Positions 46,555 through 56,734 of a DNA stretch of 64,000 bases are shown one piece after another. The number at the start of each line of letters is the position of its first letter. The stretch's first letter is position 1. The notes under the pieces were generated by a model that saw only the letters and a program-made list of their open reading frames with translations, was not told the origin of the DNA and ran no database searches. Made by a program: the position numbers and the translations under genes. Source of the stretch: Peteryoungia desertarenae (GTDB taxonomy: Bacteria > Pseudomonadota > Alphaproteobacteria > Rhizobiales > Rhizobiaceae); the NCBI RefSeq assembly GCF_005860795.2, contig NZ_CP058350.1, forward strand, positions 3,130,501-3,194,500. The letters are read 5' to 3'.

Positions 46555-48237
46555 TCACCCAGCTCGGTTGCCAGCCGCCAGCAACTGCGCGGCCGCTGCC
46601 CGCGCCTCATCGGTGATCGAGGCCCCGGCCAGCATGCGGGCGATTTCCTCCCGCCGATGATCCGGCTCCATGATCGCGACCCGGGTGGCGATCTTCTCGC
46701 CATTGTCGCCAGTTGGGCCCTTGGAGATCAGAAAATGGGTCGATGCGCGCGCAGCCACCTGGGGCGCATGGGTCACCGACAGCACCTGCACCTTGTCAGA
46801 CAGGCGTTTCAGCCGCTGACCGATCGCATCGGCAACTGCACCGCCGACACCGGTGTCGATTTCGTCAAAGACCAGCGTTGGCGCCGAACCCTTGTCCGCC
46901 AGTGCGACCTTCAAGGCGAGCAGGAAACGGGACAATTCGCCGCCCGACGCCACCTTCATGATCGGCCCAGGGCGCGTGCCCGGATTGGTCTGCACATGAA
47001 ACTCGACCGTATCGATACCCTCAGCCGTCGCCGCCTCCGAATCAGCGGTCACCTCCACCATGAAGCGCGCCCGCTCGAGCTTCAGCGCAGGCAATTCGGC
47101 CATCACCGCATCCGACAGGGCCGAGGCGGCATTCCGGCGCTTTTCCGACAGCGCGCGCGCCAGATGGTGGTAATGCGCCTTCGCCTCGCCCACTGCAGCC
47201 TCAAGCTGACCGAGACGCTCCTCCCCGGCATCAAGATCGGCAAGGTCCGCCACCATCTTCTCCGCAAGCGCTGGAAGGTCGGCAACAGGCACCGAATATT
47301 TGCGACCGGCGGCCCGCAAGGCGAAAAGGCGCTCCTCGACCCGCTCCAGTTCCCGTGGATCGAATTCCGTCCGCCGCAGCGCCGCTTCGACCTCCATCTG
47401 CACACTGGACAATGTGTCGAGTGCGGTTCCAAGCAGTTGTACGGTCTCTTCGAGCAGCCCCGGAGCCTCATGGCTCTTGCGTTCAAGCCGGCGCATCATG
47501 GAAGCAATCAACGGCACCGGTGATGCATTGCCGTTCAAGAACTCGGAGGCCTCGGCAATATCGCCCGCAATCCGCTCGGATTTCTGCATCTGCGCCCGGC
47601 GATCTGCGAGGTCGTCTTCCTCACCATCCTGCGGCGAAAGCGTCTCAAGCTCCTCGACCGAGGACCGCAGATAATCGGCCTCGCGCGCGGCCGCCTCGAC
47701 CTTGGCCTTGTGCACCTTGAAAGCGCGCTCGGCCTCCCGCCAGCGCCGATAGCTGTCACCCAGCGACAGCGCCTCGTCCGTCAAGCCTGCAAATGCGTCA
47801 AGGAGTGTGCGGTGGGCATCCGTGTCGATGAGCGCACGATCATCATGTTGGCCATGGATCTCGACCATCAACTGGCCCACCTGGCGCATGAGCTGCACAC
47901 TCACCGGCTGGTCGTTGATATAGGCCCGTGTACGCCCGTCGGCGGATTGCACGCGTCTGAAGATCAGATCACCGTCGTCATCGACGCCATTGCCCCGCAG
48001 GAGCGCCCTGGCGGGGTGACTGCCTCCCACGTCGAACACCGCCGTGACCTGTCCCTTGTCCTCACCATGCCGCACCAGCGATCCGTCGCCCCGCCCGCCA
48101 AGGGCGAGAGACAGACTATCGAGAAGGATGGATTTACCAGCACCCGTTTCACCCGTGAGCACGGAGAGACCATTTTCGAACGCCAGATCAAGCCGCTCGA
48201 TCAAAACGATATCGCGGATCGACAGCTGCACCAGCAT
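46555..48237 (-). CDS. recN: DNA repair protein RecN
   Basis: 560-residue SMC-like ATPase of double-strand-break repair. Walker A is GETGAGKS (29-36), with long coiled coils at about 150-370. The C-terminal half carries the signature SGGELSRFLLALKVAL, Walker B LVFDEIDTGVGG and the D-loop region VLSVTHAPQVAA. It starts 33 bases after the bamD stop. No direct-repeat GTTC-N7-GTTC (alphaproteobacterial LexA) site was found just upstream, so it may be read from the bamD promoter or from one inside bamD. Confidence 0.96.
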   Translation of the reverse strand: MLVQLSIRDIVLIERLDLAFENGLSVLTGETGAGKSILLDSLSLALGGRGDGSLVRHGEDKGQVTAVFDVGGSHPARALLRGNGVDDDGDLIFRRVQSADGRTRAYINDQPVSVQLMRQVGQLMVEIHGQHDDRALIDTDAHRTLLDAFAGLTDEALSLGDSYRRWREAERAFKVHKAKVEAAAREADYLRSSVEELETLSPQDGEEDDLADRRAQMQKSERIAGDIAEASEFLNGNASPVPLIASMMRRLERKSHEAPGLLEETVQLLGTALDTLSSVQMEVEAALRRTEFDPRELERVEERLFALRAAGRKYSVPVADLPALAEKMVADLADLDAGEERLGQLEAAVGEAKAHYHHLARALSEKRRNAASALSDAVMAELPALKLERARFMVEVTADSEAATAEGIDTVEFHVQTNPGTRPGPIMKVASGGELSRFLLALKVALADKGSAPTLVFDEIDTGVGGAVADAIGQRLKRLSDKVQVLSVTHAPQVAARASTHFLISKGPTGDNGEKIATRVAIMEPDHRREEIARMLAGASITDEARAAAAQLLAAGNRAG

Positions 48238-48270
48238 GGTTCAATCACTCGCTCAACGGATAGGGGGAGC

Positions 48271-49137
48271 TTAGCTCCCGATCAGGAGATTGCGGCCTGC
48301 CCTGGCAATCCAGGAACCGGAGTTCTCGCGGGGCTCAAGACCACCGCTCTGCAGGAGCTTATAGGAATCTGCATACCACTGGCTGTCCGGATAATTGTGC
48401 CCAAGCACTGCCGCAGCAGTCTGAGCCTCCTGAACCACGCCCATCGCAAAGTAGGCCTCGACCAGACGCGCAAGCGCCTCTTCAATCTGGTTGGTATTCG
48501 GATACTGCTCAACAACGGTGCGGAAACGGGATACGGCTGCAAGATATTCCTTGCGCTCGAGATAATAGCGACCGACCTGCATTTCCTTGCCGGCCAACTG
48601 GTCGCGCGCGAAACGCATCTTAACCTGGGCATCCTCGACATATTCCGAGTTCGGATAGTTATCGACCACGCGCTGCATGGCTTCAATGGTACGAACGGAA
48701 CTTCTCTGATCCTGGGTCACTGTCGGGATCTGCTTCCAGTGAGACAGCCCCACCAGATACTGGACGTAATCGGCATCTTCTGCCTCCGGATAGAGGCTCA
48801 TGAACCGATTGCCTGTCGCGATCGCTTCATTGTAGCGACCGAGACGGTATTTCGTGAAGGTGCTCATGACCAACGACTTGCGCGACCAATCCGAGAAAGG
48901 ATGCTGGGCATCAACGGCATCAAACTTGCGTGCCGCCTCCGACATATTGCCAGCCTTGATGTTGGCAAGACCCTGGTTGTAGAGAACCTCCGGCGGATCG
49001 GTTTCAACGCCCAGCTTGGTGATGTCGATATCAGGGTCCGTCTGGCAGGATGCAAGAACGCCCGCGAACGACATCATCAAACAAATGCTGGCAACACGCG
49101 CGGCTTTCTTCACAATATCCGACCCTACTTGATACAT
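48271..49137 (-). CDS. bamD: BamD outer-membrane assembly lipoprotein
   Basis: 288 residues. The lipoprotein signal ends in the lipobox LASC (cysteine C31). TPR-like repeats follow, with LYNQGLANIKAGNMSEAARKFDAVDAQHPFSDWSRKSL, DYVQYLVGLSHW and DDPNSEYVEDAQ-like spacing (YPNSEYVEDAQVKMRF). BamD joins BamA in folding outer-membrane proteins. The start is the ATG at 49137; the longer reading adds 20 residues before the signal peptide. It lies between lpxC and recN, with 226 bases to lpxC that can hold its promoter. Confidence 0.95.
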   Translation of the reverse strand: MYQVGSDIVKKAARVASICLMMSFAGVLASCQTDPDIDITKLGVETDPPEVLYNQGLANIKAGNMSEAARKFDAVDAQHPFSDWSRKSLVMSTFTKYRLGRYNEAIATGNRFMSLYPEAEDADYVQYLVGLSHWKQIPTVTQDQRSSVRTIEAMQRVVDNYPNSEYVEDAQVKMRFARDQLAGKEMQVGRYYLERKEYLAAVSRFRTVVEQYPNTNQIEEALARLVEAYFAMGVVQEAQTAAAVLGHNYPDSQWYADSYKLLQSGGLEPRENSGSWIARAGRNLLIGS

Positions 49138-49363
49138 CCGAAAGTTCCCAATCGACGTTTCGCATTGAACGAAACATACGTTGGCGTTTCTAGCCACAAA
49201 AGCGGCATCAGGGCAACGCAGTGACGCCCATTTAACGCAAATTTATGGCAAGTCCGCCTTCACCAAAGTTTTTTACCGGTTGAACCTTCGGTTTTCCCAG
49301 GTCCATATGAAAAAGCCGCACACAAGGCGCGACTTCTCAAATTCCTTGAACTCATAAGAGGTT

Positions 49364-50317
49364 TCATGCGCTCCAGGGCGCGAATTCAGCCACCTGGACA
49401 GGCACGAATTCGCGGGCGCGAACCTGAAGACTGCGAACCGGCGATTCGACAACCTCGTAGCAGTCACGGCTGTCGAGGAGCGCCTTCAAGGCATTGGCAT
49501 TCAACTTGTGGCCACCGCGATAAGAACGATAGCAACCGATAAACTGGGCTCCGGCCAAAGCAAGATCGCCGACCGCATCGAGTGTCTTGTGACGCACGAA
49601 CTCGTCAGCGTAGCGCAGGCCTTCCACATTGATGACGGTATCGTCATCGGAAATGACGACCGAATTTTCCAGCGAAGAGCCAAGCGCAAAGCCAGCAGCC
49701 CACAGACGTTCAACGTCGCGCATGAAACCAAAGGTGCGCGCACGCGACAATTCGGTCTTGAATACATCTGCAGTCAGATCACCCGCCCACTTCTGGCGAC
49801 CGATCAGAGCGCTTTCAAAATCGATTTCAACTTCGAACCGCGTCCCGTCATAGGGTCGGAACTCCGCCCAGGATGCCCCCGATTCGATGCGCACCGGCTT
49901 GGTGACGCGGATGTAACGACGCTTGGCCCCGAGATTTTTTACACCAACCTGCTCGATGGCATCAATGAAGACCTCGGAACTGCCGTCCATAATCGGCATT
50001 TCAGCGCCATCAACCTCGATGAAGAGATTGTCGAGTCCGAGCGCGTATATCGCAGCCATGACGTGTTCGATCGTCGCCACGGAATGCGCTGGCGATGTAC
50101 CCAGAACCGTGCAGAGATCCGTATTGCCAACCTGAGACGACACGGCCTTGTACTCGCTCGTTGAACCGTCATCGTGCTGACGAATGAAAACGATACCGGT
50201 ACCGGCCTCGGCGGGCTGCAGATTAATCGTCACCGGACGCCCGGAATGAACCCCAATACCCGTCAGCGAAATCGGTGCTGCGATGGTGGTCTGGAAACCG
50301 AGCAGAGCAATAGCCAT
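49364..50317 (-). CDS. lpxC: UDP-3-O-acyl-N-acetylglucosamine deacetylase
   Basis: 317 residues. This is the committed step of lipid A synthesis, a zinc enzyme. Zinc ligands are in ATIEHVMAAIYALG and VRHKTLDAVGDLALAG; further motifs are SLTGIGVHSGRPV, RARTFGFM and GGHKLNANALKALLDS. It lies downstream of the ftsZ terminator with a 229-base leader region, so it is probably transcribed from its own promoter. LpxC amount is set by FtsH proteolysis in other bacteria. Confidence 0.97.
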   Translation of the reverse strand: MAIALLGFQTTIAAPISLTGIGVHSGRPVTINLQPAEAGTGIVFIRQHDDGSTSEYKAVSSQVGNTDLCTVLGTSPAHSVATIEHVMAAIYALGLDNLFIEVDGAEMPIMDGSSEVFIDAIEQVGVKNLGAKRRYIRVTKPVRIESGASWAEFRPYDGTRFEVEIDFESALIGRQKWAGDLTADVFKTELSRARTFGFMRDVERLWAAGFALGSSLENSVVISDDDTVINVEGLRYADEFVRHKTLDAVGDLALAGAQFIGCYRSYRGGHKLNANALKALLDSRDCYEVVESPVRSLQVRAREFVPVQVAEFAPWSA

Positions 50318-50546
50318 GTGTCATGCCTTGTGTCGCAAATAGCCGCCGCGAAAAATCCGCGCGAATATCTCTTCGTTTTGTAAGATCCCCGCACATTGAA
50401 GAAATGCACCTGTGATCCTTGTCCCGACTGCATACATACGGCGGGTCCAAAGCGAATCCAAATCACTGTTTCTTTCGCTTTGTAACGGAAGTAGGCATCT
50501 GAAAAACAAGGCTTTTTCCGAGAGCTCACACATCTTCGTTACAATG

Positions 50547-50572
50547 AAAAACCCGGACCTGAGGCCCGGGTT
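50547..50572 (-). terminator. Terminator after ftsZ
   Basis: On the minus strand AACCCGG (50572-50566), a 9-base loop, CCGGGTT (50556-50550), then more T. It begins 21 bases past the ftsZ stop and separates the division operon from lpxC. Confidence 0.75.
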
Positions 50573-50592
50573 CAACGACTCGACGGAAGCGA

Positions 50593-52341
50593 TCAGTTCG
50601 ATTGGCGCCGCAGGAAGGCAGGGATTTCCAGCTGGTCATCCTCGTGACCTACACGCGATGCAGGAACCTGACGACCCTGATCATCAAGATTGCCACGACG
50701 CGGTGCGTATAGGCTCGCCTCGGCAGACAGCGGGCGACGCTGCTGCGAAGCTGCAGGCGGCGCAGACGTCGTCATGTCACCAACCACGCTTTCCTCTTCG
50801 TGGTGACGACCGAGCGAATTGGTAATCCGCTTCAACAGACCCATCGGGCCGCGCTCATCCTGGCTCGGCGAAGCCGCCGTCTGGGCACGCTGGTCGATCT
50901 CCGCCCGTACGACCGGCGGGAAGTCCTCGACCTTCGGCATGCGCGGCGCGTCCATGGCCGGACGCGGGGCCACCGGCTCTGCTACCATCGGCGCGGATGC
51001 GACCGGTGCATGCATCGGAGCAGCCGGACGAGGAGCCATCGGTGCCGGAGCAACAGCGGGCTCGGCCATGCGCGGTGCAGGCGCCGGAGCCATCATCGGC
51101 TCAGCGGCAGGTGCAGCAAAGAGCTTGCTGACGGGCCGGAATTCACTTGTCGCAGGCTGCGGCGGGGCAACGGGGGCCGGACGCGTCATTGCGATTTCAA
51201 GTTCGCGTTCCATTTCGGTTTCAGCCGAACGGATGGTTTCTGCGACCGGATCCATGGTCTTGGGTGCCTGCGCCATTGCAGGCTGCACTGCGGCCGGAGC
51301 CGAAGCAACGGCCGCGGAAGAACGGACAGCAGGTCTCGCCATCGGAGCCGCGTCAAAACCCTTGTTCGCCATCGCGGCACGATCAATACCGGTCGCAACA
51401 ACGGACACGCGGATGATGCCTTCCAGCGCCTCATCGAATGTGGCGCCCAGGATGATGTTCGCATCCGGATCGACTTCTTCGCGGATACGGGTCGCCGCTT
51501 CATCAACTTCGAAGAGGGTCAGATCGCGACCGCCGGTGATGGAGATCAGAAGCCCCTGAGCACCCTTCATCGACGTCTCATCAAGCAGCGGGTTGGCGAT
51601 GGCTGCTTCGGCGGCCTGCATGGCGCGACCTTCGCCCGACGCTTCGCCTGTGCCCATCATCGCGCGGCCCATCTCGCGCATCACCGAGCGAACATCGGCG
51701 AAGTCGAGGTTGATGAGACCTTCCTTGACCATCAGATCGGTGATGCAGGCAACACCGGAATAGAGAACCTGGTCTGCCATCGCAAACGCGTCGGCAAAGG
51801 TGGTCCGGTCATTGGCGATGCGGAAGAGGTTCTGGTTCGGAATGACGATCAGGGTATCGACGGACTTCTGCAGTTCCTCGATTCCCTGCTCTGCAAGACG
51901 CATGCGGCGACCGCCCTCGAAGTGGAACGGCTTGGTGACGACACCAACCGTCAGGATACCCTTGTTGCGGGCAGCCTGGGCAACGACGGGAGCTGCACCG
52001 GTACCGGTACCGCCGCCCATGCCGGCAGTGACGAAGCACATATGCGTGCCATTCAGGTGATCGATGATTTCATCGATGCATTCTTCTGCCGCCGCGCGCC
52101 CGACCTCGGGCTGGGAGCCGGCACCGAGACCCTCGGTGACATTGACGCCGAGCTGGATGATCCGCTCTGCTTTCGTCATGGTCAGCGCTTGGGCGTCCGT
52201 ATTGGCGACGACAAAGTCGACACCCTGCAGACCAGCGGTGATCATGTTGTTCACGGCGTTGCCGCCGCCGCCGCCGACACCGAAAACGGTGATCCGGGGC
52301 TTCAGCTCAGTGATGTCTGGCTTCTGCAGCTTGATGGTCAT
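50593..52341 (-). CDS. ftsZ: Cell division protein FtsZ
   Basis: 582-residue tubulin-like GTPase that forms the division ring. The GTP site shows [12 protein letters not shown] and the tubulin signature [10 protein letters not shown] (109-118). The GTPase domain ends near 320. A linker of about 240 residues rich in Pro, Ala and Met (330-565) follows, then the C-terminal peptide [12 protein letters not shown] that binds FtsA. The long linker is usual in alphaproteobacteria. It is last in the dcw run, 98 bases after ftsA, and is followed by a terminator. Confidence 0.98.
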   Translation of the reverse strand: MTIKLQKPDITELKPRITVFGVGGGGGNAVNNMITAGLQGVDFVVANTDAQALTMTKAERIIQLGVNVTEGLGAGSQPEVGRAAAEECIDEIIDHLNGTHMCFVTAGMGGGTGTGAAPVVAQAARNKGILTVGVVTKPFHFEGGRRMRLAEQGIEELQKSVDTLIVIPNQNLFRIANDRTTFADAFAMADQVLYSGVACITDLMVKEGLINLDFADVRSVMREMGRAMMGTGEASGEGRAMQAAEAAIANPLLDETSMKGAQGLLISITGGRDLTLFEVDEAATRIREEVDPDANIILGATFDEALEGIIRVSVVATGIDRAAMANKGFDAAPMARPAVRSSAAVASAPAAVQPAMAQAPKTMDPVAETIRSAETEMERELEIAMTRPAPVAPPQPATSEFRPVSKLFAAPAAEPMMAPAPAPRMAEPAVAPAPMAPRPAAPMHAPVASAPMVAEPVAPRPAMDAPRMPKVEDFPPVVRAEIDQRAQTAASPSQDERGPMGLLKRITNSLGRHHEEESVVGDMTTSAPPAASQQRRPLSAEASLYAPRRGNLDDQGRQVPASRVGHEDDQLEIPAFLRRQSN

Positions 52342-52439
52342 TGTACCAGTCCCTTCTTTATCCGGCCACTCGCCTAGCCGGGCTCGTCATTTCAACACGT
52401 TAGCCTGTCGTGAAGCTTGCAAGCTCACTCAGGCCGAAT

Positions 52440-53771
52440 TCAAAAACTCTCTTTCAGCCACTGCCCTACCCGGGCAAATCGACTGTTGCCGCCGCTGAAG
52501 GGCGAAAACAGACCGCCCTGTCCGGCATGCGTTTCCTGGTCTGCGACTTGCGGATAGATCATCAATCCAACCGCCGTCGAAAAGGCTGGCCCCTTGGCAG
52601 CAGTCGGCAGACCCGAGACTCCCATCGGGCGGCCTATCCGCACATTGCGGGCCATGATGCGCCGCGCAGCTTCCGGCATGCCCGTCAGCTGGCTTGCGCC
52701 GCCCGTCAGCACCACGCGTTTGCCAACGACAGGCGAAAAGCCAGACTTCTGGATCCGATCCCTGAGCATCTCGAGGGTTTCCTCGATCCGCGCTGAAATA
52801 ATTCGGGTGAGAAGGGCTCTCGGAACCTGAGATGGCTGATCGCGATCATCTTCGCCGATGGGCGGAACCGCGACCATATCGCGATCATCCGCACCGTTTG
52901 CGACGGCCGAACCATGAACAACCTTCAGGCGTTCTGCATCCTCGATACGGGTAGAGAGCCCGCGCGCCAGATCGGTGGTCACATGATGACCGCCAATCCC
53001 GATGGCGTCCGTATGGATCAGCTTACCTTCCGCGAAGACCGAAATGGTCGTCATTCCGCCACCCATGTCGATGGCGGCACAACCGAGCTCAACTTCGTCG
53101 TCGACAAGTGCCGCCAGGCCGCTTGCATAGGGCGTGGCAACCACGCCTTCGACGGTCAGATGGGCACGATTGATGCAGAGCTCCAGGTTACGAAGCGCTG
53201 CGCGTTCGGCAGTGACCACATGCATGTCGACGCCGAGGACGTCGCCATACATTCCAAGGGGATCGCGTATTCCACGCTCGCCGTCAAGCGAAAAGCCCGT
53301 CGGCAGAGAATGGAGGACGGCGCGGTCATTGCCTTGAGACTGCTGCCCTGCGGCCACCAGCACCTTGCGCAGATCGCCTGCTTCTGCTTCCTGCCCGCCA
53401 AGATCAATGGTTGCGGTGTAGACATCAGAGCCGACACGGCCCGCCGAAACATTGACGATCAGACTGTCGACGGTCAGGCCGGCCATGCGCTCGGCCGCGT
53501 CAACCGCGAGCCGCACCACATTTTCGACCGCGTCGAGATCAGCGATGACACCGGATTTGACGCCCTGCGACCGCTGGTGACCAATTCCGATCACTTCCAC
53601 ATTGTGCGTTCGCCCTGGCAATACCGCGCTTTCCTTGCGCGGGGTCAGACGCCCGATCATGCAGACGACCTTGGTCGAACCGATGTCGAGAACAGAAACG
53701 ACATGAGACCGCTTCGAAGAAAGCGGCTTGATGCGCGGCAGACCGAACGAGGAGGAGTTGAAGATACTCAT
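52440..53771 (-). CDS. ftsA: Cell division protein FtsA
   Basis: 443-residue actin-like ATPase that tethers FtsZ to the membrane. Phosphate-binding segments are VLDIGSTKVVCMIG and CAAIDMGGGMTTISVF; VVLTGGASQLTGMPE forms the adenosine site. The C-terminal amphipathic helix is VGQWLKESF. The ATG overlaps the ftsQ stop by four bases (ATGA). It is soluble and associates with the inner membrane. Confidence 0.97.
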   Translation of the reverse strand: MSIFNSSSFGLPRIKPLSSKRSHVVSVLDIGSTKVVCMIGRLTPRKESAVLPGRTHNVEVIGIGHQRSQGVKSGVIADLDAVENVVRLAVDAAERMAGLTVDSLIVNVSAGRVGSDVYTATIDLGGQEAEAGDLRKVLVAAGQQSQGNDRAVLHSLPTGFSLDGERGIRDPLGMYGDVLGVDMHVVTAERAALRNLELCINRAHLTVEGVVATPYASGLAALVDDEVELGCAAIDMGGGMTTISVFAEGKLIHTDAIGIGGHHVTTDLARGLSTRIEDAERLKVVHGSAVANGADDRDMVAVPPIGEDDRDQPSQVPRALLTRIISARIEETLEMLRDRIQKSGFSPVVGKRVVLTGGASQLTGMPEAARRIMARNVRIGRPMGVSGLPTAAKGPAFSTAVGLMIYPQVADQETHAGQGGLFSPFSGGNSRFARVGQWLKESF

Positions 53772-54697
53772 GTGTGCTGCCCCGTCCGCTTGAGCATCTT
53801 GCGACGCTCTTCCAGCGCAAGCTCACGCCTCTCCACCGCTTCAGGCGTTAACCGGATAGTGGTGCGATCGGGCAAGCGAAGGTCTACGGCGGCAATGTCG
53901 CGCTCAAGGAGATCCTGCTCCGCGTCGAAGCGGGCCAGAAGAGCAAGCGCAGCATCGATGTTTGCCTCCGGAAGCTTTACGATCACCCCGTTCTGCAGAT
54001 GAATATCCCAGCGACGACCGGCAATTCTCACGAAGGCCTTTACGCGCGAGGCAATCGAAGGCCATCTGGCAAACTGTTCCTCGATGTCAGCGGCGGCCGT
54101 TTCAGCATCCCGACCAACAAAAAGCGGAAGATGGGCAAACTTGTTGTCACGCAGAGGCGCAATCACGCTGCCAGAGCGCTCGATAATTGAAAGTTCGGAT
54201 CCATGCTGCCAGATGCCATAGGCTTCACGCTCATGGAGCACCACCTCCACCGTCGCAGGATAAATCTTGCGAACATCAACTGAGGCTACCCACGGCAGTT
54301 CGGCAATCGCCTTACGGGCCTCGGCGATATCGAGGCTCAGAACACTGGTACTGCCATCGAGGCCCAGAAGCTGCAGGATATCGATTTCTGAAGTGTGGCG
54401 ATTGCCGGAGACCCTCACATCCTCGACGGCAAATCCCGCCGTCGATGTGATGGTTTGCATCACGACGGGACCATGCCCGCCAGCCACCGTCCCGTGAAGT
54501 GCAACGACAGTGTAGAAACCGGCCAGAGAGAGCTTTCCGGCATGGCGGGGAATGGCAACGCGGCCCGAGCACAGGCTGACGATGAAGCGGACAATCCGAC
54601 GCAAGGGACGCGGCAGGACGACAGCGTCGCCACCGAGGGACAAGCCCGCCACGCCCCGATCTTTGTCAGCCAATCTGTTTCCGCTCAACGCAAACAA
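53768..54697 (-). CDS. ftsQ: Cell division protein FtsQ (TTG start)
   Basis: 309 residues. A cytoplasmic basic N-terminus is followed by a membrane helix (about 55-75) and the periplasmic POTRA domain ([26 protein letters not shown]), then the FtsQ domain. It links early and late divisome proteins. The start is TTG at 54697, preceded by GGAGG with 7 bases spacing; this gives [13 protein letters not shown] and overlaps the last 13 bases of ddlB. The longest ATG-type reading, to 54814, would overlap ddlB far more. Confidence 0.92.
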   Translation of the reverse strand: MFALSGNRLADKDRGVAGLSLGGDAVVLPRPLRRIVRFIVSLCSGRVAIPRHAGKLSLAGFYTVVALHGTVAGGHGPVVMQTITSTAGFAVEDVRVSGNRHTSEIDILQLLGLDGSTSVLSLDIAEARKAIAELPWVASVDVRKIYPATVEVVLHEREAYGIWQHGSELSIIERSGSVIAPLRDNKFAHLPLFVGRDAETAAADIEEQFARWPSIASRVKAFVRIAGRRWDIHLQNGVIVKLPEANIDAALALLARFDAEQDLLERDIAAVDLRLPDRTTIRLTPEAVERRELALEERRKMLKRTGQHT

Positions 54698-55611
54698 GAG
54701 GCATCCTCCACCATCCAACGCACCAGCTCGCCAAAGCTCATGCCAACATGAGCTGCCATTTCCGGCACCAGAGAGGTTGGGGTCATGCCTGGCTGGGTAT
54801 TCACCTCCAGCCAAATCAAGTCGCCATCTTCGGAGAGACGATCGTCATAGCGGAAGTCGGATCGACTCACTCCGCGGCACCCGATTGCCTCATGGGCCTT
54901 CAGCGCCAATGATTGTATTCTTTGGTAAATTTTCGGTGAAATTTCAGCAGGAAGGACATGCAGAGACCCGCCCGCAACATATTTGGAATCATAGTCATAG
55001 AAGCTGTGACCCTGCGGCACGATTTCCGTCACGCCGAGAACCTGATCGCCCATGACACCGCAGGTCAGTTCGCGACCACCGACATAACGCTCGACCATGA
55101 CGGTATCTCCGTAGCGCCAGTCCGAGGACACGAGAGACTGAGGGGGATGAGCCATGTCTTCACGGACAATGACGACCCCGAAGCTGGAACCCTCGCGCAC
55201 CGGCTTCACGACATAGGGCGGCGCAATGGGATGCTCCTGACCAATCTCAAACCGGCTCATCACCCGCGCCTCGGCAACCGGCACACCAGCTGCAGACGCA
55301 ACGATCTTTGCCTGCGCCTTGTCCATGGCAAGCGCTGACGCCAGCACGCCAGAATGCGTATAAGGGATCTGCAGATATTCGAGGACACCCTGGACAGTGC
55401 CATCCTCTCCAAACGGGCCATGAAGGGCGTTGAAGGCAACGTCAGGACGCAGCTCGCCAAGGACCTTGGCCACGTCGCGCCCCACATCGACACGCGTTAC
55501 CCGGTAGCCCACGCCCTCAAGCGCCTCGGCACAAGCATTGCCACTCGAAAGGCTGACCGGGCGCTCCGACGATAATCCCCCCATCAGAACAGCGACGTGC
55601 TTGCCACTCAT
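54685..55611 (-). CDS. ddlB: D-alanine-D-alanine ligase
   Basis: 308 residues of ATP-grasp fold making the D-Ala-D-Ala of peptidoglycan. [15 protein letters not shown] is the N-terminal motif, [17 protein letters not shown] the ATP site, and [17 protein letters not shown] the metal-binding end. It starts the ddlB-ftsQ-ftsA-ftsZ run. The 195 bases upstream, up to the GGDEF gene, contain TTAA-rich sequence with a near-consensus CtrA site. Confidence 0.96.
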   Translation of the reverse strand: MSGKHVAVLMGGLSSERPVSLSSGNACAEALEGVGYRVTRVDVGRDVAKVLGELRPDVAFNALHGPFGEDGTVQGVLEYLQIPYTHSGVLASALAMDKAQAKIVASAAGVPVAEARVMSRFEIGQEHPIAPPYVVKPVREGSSFGVVIVREDMAHPPQSLVSSDWRYGDTVMVERYVGGRELTCGVMGDQVLGVTEIVPQGHSFYDYDSKYVAGGSLHVLPAEISPKIYQRIQSLALKAHEAIGCRGVSRSDFRYDDRLSEDGDLIWLEVNTQPGMTPTSLVPEMAAHVGMSFGELVRWMVEDASCLR

Positions 55612-55697
55612 AAACGCCTCTTGAAATCCAGAACCATGATTTCAGCAGGATGCAACTGGCACGCCTGCCCTTATGGGGCAGTAGAACAACATTAAGG

Positions 55698-55713
55698 TTA
55701 ATGAAGTGTTTAC
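55698..55713 (-). promoter_or_regulatory. Possible CtrA-binding site upstream of ddlB
   Basis: TTAA-TGAAGTG-TTTAC on the plus strand matches the CtrA consensus TTAA-N7-TTAA(C) with one mismatch; a further GTTAACC lies at 55718-55724. It sits about 90 bases before the ddlB ATG. CtrA control of division genes is known in alphaproteobacteria. The AT-rich setting makes chance matches fairly likely. Confidence 0.35.
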
Positions 55714-55806
55714 TTTCGTTAACCGACACACAAAACGGGCAAATGGGAGATCTAACTCAAAACACGAAAGTTAGAACGTAAGCATCTGTAATATCGAAAT
55801 TTTAGG

Positions 55807-56670
55807 CTAGGAAGCAGAGCGCTTTCTCGTGGAAGTTTCCGCAACGGCCAAATCAGAAAGGCCGACGCTCATCCGCTTGGCCACCTGAATTAGGGAGTTT
55901 GCACAAACGATTCGGTCGCGCCCCTCTGCCTTGGCAAGGTAAAGCGCACGATCAGCGGCAGCGAAGATTTCGGCAAAGCCGATTTCCGCAGGTGCAGTGA
56001 CGGCACCACAGGAGATCGTCACCTGAAGCCGTCTGTCAGCGACATCGATAGGCAGTACGCGCACATCCGCGACTATTTGCTCGGCCAGGGACAACAGCTC
56101 CCCCTGTGCAGGAGCAACAATCAAGGCGGCAAACTCTTCGCCACCGATCCGAGCGCAGAGCGCCTTGCTCCCGCATCGACGCGTGATGGTGGCAGCGACG
56201 GCTGCGATCACGTCGTCACCCGCCTGATGCCCGTGGCTATCATTGATAACCTTGAAGCGATCGATGTCGAAGAGCAGCATACCGACCTCCCCCCGCGCCC
56301 GATCGAAGGATTCAAGGAAAGCGCGCCGATTGCTGAGCCCAGACAGCATGTCAGTCCGGCTCAAGCGCTCAAATTCCCGGCGAGAAACACCAAGGTCATA
56401 GACGGCAAGTCCGACAACGGCATAGGCGACGAAGCCGACGACCAGTGAGACCGGCGGCGTGAGAACGGTCGCCATCACCAGACCAGGACCGAGCTCATAG
56501 GGCAACAGATCAAATGCGTAGAGGACCAGATGCGAAATCAGGTTCAGCGAATAGGCAAACATGGCAATGCGCGCCGCCATGCCGAAGGATCGATAAAAGA
56601 CGGCTTGCCGGGACGCGAACTCGCCCAACGTCAGCTGGGAAATCAACCAGTTCTTTATAAAGCCAACCAT
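55807..56670 (-). CDS. Membrane diguanylate cyclase (GGDEF) within the dcw block
   Basis: 287 residues. Membrane segments at about 32-55 and 62-92 precede a GGDEF domain with LSRTDMLSGLSNRRAF, LLFDIDRFKVINDSHGH and the active site GGEEF at 176-180, exactly the position in the paralogue at 40144-40989. The inhibitory RxxD position reads GSKA. I chose the ATG at 56670 with GAGG about 5 bases before it; the ATG at 56688 would add six residues. It lies between murB and ddlB on the same strand, with gaps of 64 and 195 bases. Confidence 0.92.
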   Translation of the reverse strand: MVGFIKNWLISQLTLGEFASRQAVFYRSFGMAARIAMFAYSLNLISHLVLYAFDLLPYELGPGLVMATVLTPPVSLVVGFVAYAVVGLAVYDLGVSRREFERLSRTDMLSGLSNRRAFLESFDRARGEVGMLLFDIDRFKVINDSHGHQAGDDVIAAVAATITRRCGSKALCARIGGEEFAALIVAPAQGELLSLAEQIVADVRVLPIDVADRRLQVTISCGAVTAPAEIGFAEIFAAADRALYLAKAEGRDRIVCANSLIQVAKRMSVGLSDLAVAETSTRKRSAS

Positions 56671-56734
56671 AAGCCCCTCGGATGCCATTGGGAGGCTACA
56701 ACAGAGGGACTAAATATTTCTGAATTTGACTGGT

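Noticed and set aside
45547..47523. 658-codon plus-strand ORF
   Set aside because: Antisense to cls and recN, both with catalytic motifs on the minus strand.
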